From: JAIPFM01 sp964494325
GTDB taxonomy: Bacteria; Planctomycetota; Phycisphaerae; Sedimentisphaerales; Anaerobacaceae
DNA length: 10,618 nt
Assembly: GCA_964494325.1 (NCBI GenBank)
Contig: CAZBTJ010000174.1
Span: forward strand, 1 to 10,618
Reading direction: 5' to 3'
Shown: positions 6,841-10,618 of the stretch, one piece after another
Position numbering within the stretch: the first letter of the stretch is position 1
Layout: each line of letters begins with the position of its first letter
Made by a program: the position numbers and the translations under genes
The notes under the pieces: generated by a model
The model's database searches: none
What the model was told of the DNA's origin: nothing
The model's input: only the letters and a program-made list of their open reading frames with translations

Positions 6841-6868
6841 AGTATATCTGTGATTGCCGTTTTTGCAA
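6841..6868 (-). promoter_or_regulatory. Probable accBC promoter
   Basis: Read on the minus strand, TTGCAA (6863-6868), a 16-base spacer and TATACT (6841-6846) form a promoter identical in both hexamers and in spacing to the one before lysA. The start would lie near 6834, about 28 bases before the accB ATG. Confidence 0.65.
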
Positions 6869-6965
6869 CCTATTTTCAGCGTCCCAAACACTAAGCCCAT
6901 AGGCGACAGGGGGGAACAGATGCATAACATGCGATTTTGACCCCATGAGATTGCCTGGTCTCGAC

Positions 6966-6994
6966 TTGCCAAATTTCCTGGCTTATTGTATGCT
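6966..6994 (+). promoter_or_regulatory. Promoter placing the start at the tsaC-fusion ATG
   Basis: TTGCCA (6966-6971), a 17-base spacer and TATGCT (6989-6994) match five of six and four of six consensus bases. The first base of the ATG at 7001 is seven bases after the -10 box, where transcription normally begins. No Shine-Dalgarno sequence precedes the ATG, so the message may be leaderless. Confidence 0.5.
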
Positions 6995-7000
6995 CCTGGC

Positions 7001-8125
7001 ATGAACATAGAGCGACTGTCACAAAATGATGTCACAAATGATGAGGTTTTGAGTTTGGCCGCCAAACGTATCGAAGCTGGCGACCTGGTGGCATTTCCCA
7101 CGGAAACCGTGTATGGCATCGCCTGCAAAGCAAGTGAAGACGTGATCAAAAAACTGGATCAAATTAAAGGAAGAACATCAGATAAACACTATACCCTGCA
7201 TATTGGCGACACATCGAAATTAAAGGGTTTTCTGAATTTGACATCTCTCAGGGCGTCCAAATTGGCGAAAGAAGCCTTGCCTGGCCCCTTAACACTCGTG
7301 TTTGATCTCACAAAACCGACCCAGGATTATGTCAAGGGATGGCTCGGAGAAAACGCATATGGGATTCTGTGCAAGGACAACACACTGGGAATTCGATGCC
7401 CTGATCATCGGGTGGCCCAAGTGTTGCTGGCTAAAACAACTTGTCCAGTGGTAGCGCCCAGTGCAAACAAAACGGGTCAAAAACCGGCTGTCGATGCAAA
7501 TCAGGTATGTTACGCCTTGGAGGATGATATCGATTTGGTTTTGGACGGTGGGCCGTGTGTGCTCAAACAGAGCAGTACGGTCGTGAAGATAGGTCGCACA
7601 GGAAGGGTAGGTGTCTTGCGAGAAGGCTTTATTTCTGAGAAAGCCATAAACGACATGGCACGCATACAAATTCTTTTTGTGTGTACTGGCAATACCTGTC
7701 GTAGTCCAATGGCTGAAGGCATTGCCCGGCAGATATTAGCAGAACATCTTTCTGGCAAAGAGATTGACGATTCGCCTGATTTGGGATATAAAATCCTGTC
7801 TGCGGGTATCATAGGCATGGATGGTATGCCCGCAAGTGACGCCGCAGTAGTGGCTTGTAGTGATAGAAACATTGATATCGTCAGTCATCAAAGTCAATCA
7901 CTCACCACCTCTGTAATTGAGGAGAGTGATTTTATTTTTACAATGACGCGTTTTCATCGCGACACGGTATTGGCTTTATTTCCTGATGCATCACAGCGAT
8001 GTGCCGTACTGGATGCTGAGGGGGATATCGTTGATCCTGTGGGGCAGCCTGTGGCTGTGTACAGGGCATGTGCTAGTCAAATTGAGAATGCTATTAAGAG
8101 AAGATTAAGTGAGCTTGCTATATGA
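7001..8125 (+). CDS. TsaC/Sua5 domain fused to YwlE-type low-MW phosphatase
   Basis: This is a two-domain fusion of 374 residues. Residues about 10-215 form a YrdC/Sua5 (TsaC) domain, which makes threonylcarbamoyl-AMP from threonine, bicarbonate and ATP for the t6A modification of ANN-decoding tRNAs. Visible segments are FPTETVYGI (32-40), KGRTS (56-60), PGPLTLVF (94-101), GIRCPDH (130-136), VAPSANKTG (151-159) and LDGGP (181-185). Residues about 221-374 form a low-molecular-weight phosphatase domain with the nucleophile loop CTGNTCRSP (Cys228, Arg233) and the general acid Asp345 in DPVGQP. In B. subtilis YwlE, Thr at the position of Thr229 favours phosphoarginine over phosphotyrosine; an arginine-phosphatase activity here is inferred from that. 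The ATG at 7001 was preferred over a TTG at 6986, which lies inside the promoter. The TGA stop overlaps the ATG of rpiB. The neighbouring order resembles the ywlC-ywlE-rpiB cluster of Bacillus, here with two genes joined. Confidence 0.9.
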   Translation: MNIERLSQNDVTNDEVLSLAAKRIEAGDLVAFPTETVYGIACKASEDVIKKLDQIKGRTSDKHYTLHIGDTSKLKGFLNLTSLRASKLAKEALPGPLTLVFDLTKPTQDYVKGWLGENAYGILCKDNTLGIRCPDHRVAQVLLAKTTCPVVAPSANKTGQKPAVDANQVCYALEDDIDLVLDGGPCVLKQSSTVVKIGRTGRVGVLREGFISEKAINDMARIQILFVCTGNTCRSPMAEGIARQILAEHLSGKEIDDSPDLGYKILSAGIIGMDGMPASDAAVVACSDRNIDIVSHQSQSLTTSVIEESDFIFTMTRFHRDTVLALFPDASQRCAVLDAEGDIVDPVGQPVAVYRACASQIENAIKRRLSELAI

Positions 8126-8580
8126 AGATTGCAATTGGAAGCGATCACAGAGGTTATGACGCCAAGGAAATCGTGAAGTCTATTGTGGCTCAGATGGGAC
8201 ACGAGTTCGTAGATATGGGGACTCATGACAATCACCCGATGGATTATCCTGACATTGCCTATCGTGCGGCAATTAGCGTGTCCAAGCATGAAGTGGATCG
8301 GGGCATTTTGATTTGTTCCACGGGCATTGGCATGTGTATTGCTGCCAATAAAATTGATGGTGTGCGTGCAGCCTTGTGTCATGATGAGTTTACGGCCGGT
8401 GTGTCACGGGTTCACAATGATTCCAATGTGTTGTGTTTTGGTGCGGACCAGAGTGGAGAGGTCATGCTACGTAAAATGGTGGAAACCTGGCTGAGTAGCG
8501 AATTTAGTGGAGGACGCCATGAACGTCGGGTCAGTAAAATTCAGGCTATTGAAAAAGGGTTTGATCCTCAGACGTGTTGA
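8122..8580 (+). CDS. rpiB: Ribose-5-phosphate isomerase B
   Basis: RpiB interconverts ribose 5-phosphate and ribulose 5-phosphate in the pentose phosphate pathway. The 152-residue product fits the family length. Visible features are IGSDHRGY (5-12) with Asp8 and His9, the catalytic Cys65 in ICSTGIGM, the anion loop TGIG (67-70), NKIDGVRAAL (76-85), the RVHND segment (96-100) with His98, and a C-terminal GGRHERRV (130-137). Cys65 favours ribose-5-phosphate isomerase; galactose-6-phosphate and allose-6-phosphate isomerases are close relatives and cannot be entirely excluded. The ATG overlaps the upstream stop as ATGA, indicating translational coupling with the TsaC-phosphatase fusion. Confidence 0.95.
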   Translation: MKIAIGSDHRGYDAKEIVKSIVAQMGHEFVDMGTHDNHPMDYPDIAYRAAISVSKHEVDRGILICSTGIGMCIAANKIDGVRAALCHDEFTAGVSRVHNDSNVLCFGADQSGEVMLRKMVETWLSSEFSGGRHERRVSKIQAIEKGFDPQTC

Positions 8581-8591
8581 GGCGGGGTAAT

Positions 8592-8621
8592 TCAAAATCA
8601 AAGGTCCCTCAGTTTTAGGGA
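8592..8621 (-). terminator. Possible terminator of the accA operon
   Basis: On the minus strand, TCCCT (8617-8621) pairs with AGGGA (8605-8609) around a seven-base loop, followed by a T-rich stretch down to 8592. It starts just after the acyltransferase stop codon. The stem is short and the T-run is interrupted, so termination may be weak. The gap to rpiB is only 44 bases. Confidence 0.4.
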
Positions 8622-8624
8622 AAC

Positions 8625-9290
8625 TTAAAGACCGAGTTCTTCCTTGCATTCCTCATCCAAACGCAGCAAGGTATCTTCCAGAGATTGTCTGAGTTTTTCA
8701 ACGTCCTTCTTGTTGATCTCCAAGGGAACGACAAGCGGTTCACTAAATGCAAGATGCACTCGGCTAAACGGTAGGGGGATAATGAACTGGTCCCAACTCT
8801 TCAGTGTGATCTTGCGTGAGGCATTGTAGGTCGTGGGTATGATCACCGCATTAGAATATTGGGCCAGCTTGATAATCCCCACTTGAGCACGAAAAGCAGG
8901 GCCACGAGGGCCATCGGGCGTCAGTGCAAGATTGCTGTTCTCTGCCAGCAGGTTGGACAAGTCGTGCAACGCTTTGAGTCCACCTCGGCTACTGGAGCCT
9001 CTTACGCAGGTTTGGCCCAAGCGTTTCACCAGGGCTTCTCCATAATCTCCGTCTTTGCTTTTACTGATCAAAATGGCCGATTTGACCGTCTTGATGTTAC
9101 GCGTGTAATAGTAAATGGGGTACAACATTTTGCCGTGCCAGAAGGCAAAGATATTCTTGCCTTCTAATACGTGGTTCTCGACTGCATTTAAATCAGACAC
9201 ACTTAGGCGACATGTTCTATAGACCAATTCAAGAAATCCATGAATAAATAAGGCAAAGAGTCTTGTGGCTAGCTGATGTTTGTTGATCAT
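8625..9290 (-). CDS. DUF374-family lysophospholipid acyltransferase-like protein
   Basis: This 221-residue protein belongs to the DUF374 branch of the LPLAT acyltransferase superfamily, which is often encoded near lipid A or envelope genes in Gram-negative bacteria. Features are a hydrophobic N-terminal stretch (about 9-25) that may associate with the membrane, FAFWHGKML (48-56) with the likely catalytic His52, SKSKDGDYG (76-84), SSRGGLKAL (100-108) and the conserved TPDGPRGPA (124-132). The exact acyl acceptor is unknown. The ATG at 9290 was chosen because an upstream extension to 9452 would overlap most of the accA C-terminal coding sequence and has no family features. It lies 22 bases after accA, so the two are probably co-transcribed, linking fatty acid synthesis to lipid acylation. 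Confidence 0.85.
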   Translation of the reverse strand: MINKHQLATRLFALFIHGFLELVYRTCRLSVSDLNAVENHVLEGKNIFAFWHGKMLYPIYYYTRNIKTVKSAILISKSKDGDYGEALVKRLGQTCVRGSSSRGGLKALHDLSNLLAENSNLALTPDGPRGPAFRAQVGIIKLAQYSNAVIIPTTYNASRKITLKSWDQFIIPLPFSRVHLAFSEPLVVPLEINKKDVEKLRQSLEDTLLRLDEECKEELGL

Positions 9291-9312
9291 GAACGCCTGA
9301 TTGAAAAAATGG

Positions 9313-10386
9313 CTACAGCTTGGCAGGGGCCAGCTTTGATTTGAGTGGTTTTGCTCTTTCTGATATTTTGAAAGCAGCCGCAGATTTGGGCAAAGACGAG
9401 AGCTGCATCGTAAAGTTTGTACCCAATGCTCGCCATTTTTTGTAGCGAGCATTCAACAGTTTTTTTGTGTCAGTACGATGCAATTCTGCCAGCGTACGAG
9501 CGATGTAAGATTCAACATTGTACACGGTGTCATGGACATTGCGATGCGCACCGCCCACAGGTTCCCGGATAACGGTATCTATCAACCCCAATTCTTGAAG
9601 ATCACGACTTGTGAGCTTCAGGGCCTTTGCCGCTTCTGACGCCTTGGATCCATCACGCCACAGAATGGCGGCACAACCCTCTGGTGAGATCACAGAATAA
9701 TAAGCATATTCAAGCATCGCCATACGATCACCCACGCCAATACCCAAGGCACCCCCAGATCCGCCTTCCCCAATACAGATACAAATAATGGGTACTTTCA
9801 ATCGTGACATTTCAGCCAAGTTGACAGCAATCGCCTGAGCCTGCCCACGTTCTTCCCCTTCTATGCCAGGATACGCACCGGGCGTGTCGATGAATGTCAC
9901 GATGGGGAGGCCAAATTTCTGAGCAAATCGCATCTTGGTCAGGGCCTTGCGATAGCCTTCTGGATTGGGACTGCCAAAATTACAGGCGATTTTTTCTTTG
10001 GTGGAACGACCCTTGTTTTGGCCAATGACCATTACCTTATTACGTGCAATCTGGCCGATACCTGTGACCAGGGCCTTATCATCGCCGAAATTCCGGTCTC
10101 CATGGAGTTCACGAAAATCCTTGACCATGAGATCCAGGTAATCTCCCAGCAAGGGGCGTTTGGGGTGCCGGGCGACTTGGACAGTCTGCCAGGCAGATAA
10201 GCTGGAAAAAACCTGTTTGAGTTCCGTGACGCGTTCACGCTGTAAGCCTCGGATTTCAGACGAGTAGCCAATGCCCTTTAGTAAACTGAGGTGCTTTAGT
10301 TCATTGATCTGCTGATCCAGATCTGCGATCTTTTCTTCAAACTCTAAATACCCACCCAGGCCTGCAGCTTTTTTCTTTTTACCCAT
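9313..10386 (-). CDS. accA: Acetyl-CoA carboxylase carboxyltransferase subunit alpha
   Basis: AccA pairs with AccD to transfer the carboxyl group from biotin to acetyl-CoA, giving malonyl-CoA. The 357-residue product is longer than E. coli AccA (about 319 residues). The N-terminal LEFEEKIADLDQQINEL helix (14-30), HPKRPLLGDYLD (74-85), ELHGDRNFGDD (93-103), FIDTPGAYPGIEGEERGQ (165-182), the oxyanion glycines in GEGGSGGALGIG (207-218) and SPEGCAAILW (234-243) are all typical. The excess length is a basic, Ala/Ser/Lys-rich C-terminal tail from about 320 with no recognised domain. The ATG at 10386 has only a weak GAG ribosome binding site. accD is not nearby in this window. The gene is followed 22 bases later by the acyltransferase. 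Confidence 0.96.
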   Translation of the reverse strand: MGKKKKAAGLGGYLEFEEKIADLDQQINELKHLSLLKGIGYSSEIRGLQRERVTELKQVFSSLSAWQTVQVARHPKRPLLGDYLDLMVKDFRELHGDRNFGDDKALVTGIGQIARNKVMVIGQNKGRSTKEKIACNFGSPNPEGYRKALTKMRFAQKFGLPIVTFIDTPGAYPGIEGEERGQAQAIAVNLAEMSRLKVPIICICIGEGGSGGALGIGVGDRMAMLEYAYYSVISPEGCAAILWRDGSKASEAAKALKLTSRDLQELGLIDTVIREPVGGAHRNVHDTVYNVESYIARTLAELHRTDTKKLLNARYKKWRALGTNFTMQLSSLPKSAAAFKISERAKPLKSKLAPAKL

Positions 10387-10399
10387 AGTATTTACTCAA

Positions 10400-10409
10400 A
10401 TTGGCCAAT
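10400..10409. repeat. 10-base palindrome just upstream of accA
   Basis: ATTGGCCAAT is a perfect ten-base palindrome whose near edge is 13 bases before the accA ATG. It could be an operator half-site pair or chance. It does not match a lipid-regulator consensus that I can name with confidence. Confidence 0.35.
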
Positions 10410-10448
10410 CAGAAACGTACTGTGATGGCGCATTCTGAAGGCACCTAT

Positions 10449-10478
10449 AAAAAAAAGCCTGCCACCAAAGCAGCTGGC
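10449..10478 (-). terminator. Intrinsic terminator or attenuator upstream of accA
   Basis: On the minus strand, a stem from GCCAGCTGC (10470-10478) and GTGGCAGGC (10457-10465) closes on a four-base loop with one A-A mismatch and two wobble pairs. Eight T follow (10449-10456). It lies 63 bases upstream of the accA ATG. It either ends an upstream minus-strand gene or, if the -10 box at 10505-10510 is the accA promoter, sits inside the accA leader as an attenuator. Confidence 0.7.
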
Positions 10479-10504
10479 CATTTACTTTAAACATAACATA
10501 AGTC

Positions 10505-10510
10505 ATTATA
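10505..10510 (-). promoter_or_regulatory. Consensus -10 box upstream of accA
   Basis: TATAAT on the minus strand is a perfect -10 hexamer. No good -35 box stands 16-18 bases upstream; a TTGACT at 10539-10544 is too far, 28 bases away. Transcription would begin near 10498 and would pass through the terminator-like hairpin before accA. Confidence 0.4.
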
Positions 10511-10522
10511 CTAAATAAGACA

Positions 10523-10618
10523 CTAACACTTTTGAAGAGTCAATTCAAAGAAAAAAAAATTGACAGATGCTGTGGTCCCCAGTACCTTTAAGCCAAAATT
10601 CACTCCGGACTCTAAACT
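10523..10618 (-). other. Window edge: undecided gene end
   Basis: On the minus strand, a frame is open from the window edge for 31 codons to a TAG at 10523-10525, about 45 bases before the terminator at 10449-10478. This spacing would fit the end of an upstream gene. On the plus strand, a frame from a TTG at 10560 is also open to the edge but lacks a ribosome binding site. A run of nine A (10551-10559) gives the minus frame four consecutive Phe codons. Too short to identify. Confidence 0.25.

Noticed and set aside
7655..8125. Separate internal start for the phosphatase domain at Met219
   Set aside because: Only a weak GAGAAAG stands upstream, and the frame is continuous with the TsaC domain, so a fusion is the simpler reading. 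Internal initiation is not excluded.
9291..9452. N-terminal extension of the DUF374 protein
   Set aside because: It would overlap about 140 bases of accA in another frame and has no family features.
10560..10588. Plus-strand promoter-like TTGACA-N17-TACCTT near the window end
   Set aside because: The -35 is perfect but the -10 is poor and the downstream gene, if any, is outside the window.

Overview
This window is a gene-dense stretch of chromosomal housekeeping DNA, with moderate G+C judged by eye and no phage, transposon, CRISPR, tRNA or rRNA sequence that I can recognise. It holds eight confident protein genes. The organism is a bacterium. The acyltransferase of the DUF374 family, the heteromeric acetyl-CoA carboxylase, and a TsaC-phosphatase fusion next to rpiB would suit a Gram-negative-type lineage such as Planctomycetota/PVC, but this is a weak inference and the taxon is not settled by the sequence.

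Layout. On the plus strand, a zinc-dependent fructose-bisphosphate aldolase (218-1297) is followed by a strong terminator and then an M20-family metallopeptidase (1386-2747). About 860 bases without a convincing gene follow (2748-3617). They contain a promoter-like site, a possible 16-codon ORF with a good ribosome binding site, several hairpins and a strong terminator, so they may encode a small or medium non-coding RNA. Diaminopimelate decarboxylase lysA (3618-4895) comes next with its own promoter. On the minus strand, accB-accC (6806 to 4938) converge on lysA. Divergent from accB, the plus strand carries a TsaC/Sua5 domain fused to a low-molecular-weight phosphatase (7001-8125), overlapping rpiB (8122-8580) by four bases. 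On the minus strand again, accA (10386 to 9313) is followed by a DUF374 acyltransferase (9290 to 8625), which converges on rpiB.

How the genes fit together. accB, accC and accA supply three of the four subunits for malonyl-CoA synthesis; accD is not in the window. The acyltransferase downstream of accA fits lipid or envelope assembly. fba and rpiB belong to central sugar metabolism, and lysA makes lysine from meso-diaminopimelate. The TsaC domain serves the tRNA t6A modification, and its fused phosphatase carries the Cys-Thr-Gly-Asn-Thr-Cys-Arg loop seen in protein-arginine phosphatases.

The points most worth a second look are the TsaC-phosphatase fusion and its apparently leaderless start, the 2748-3617 gap with its terminator-linked CCCTCCTCCT motif, and the intrinsic terminator in the accA upstream region. 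I found no clear evidence of an entirely new multi-gene system.
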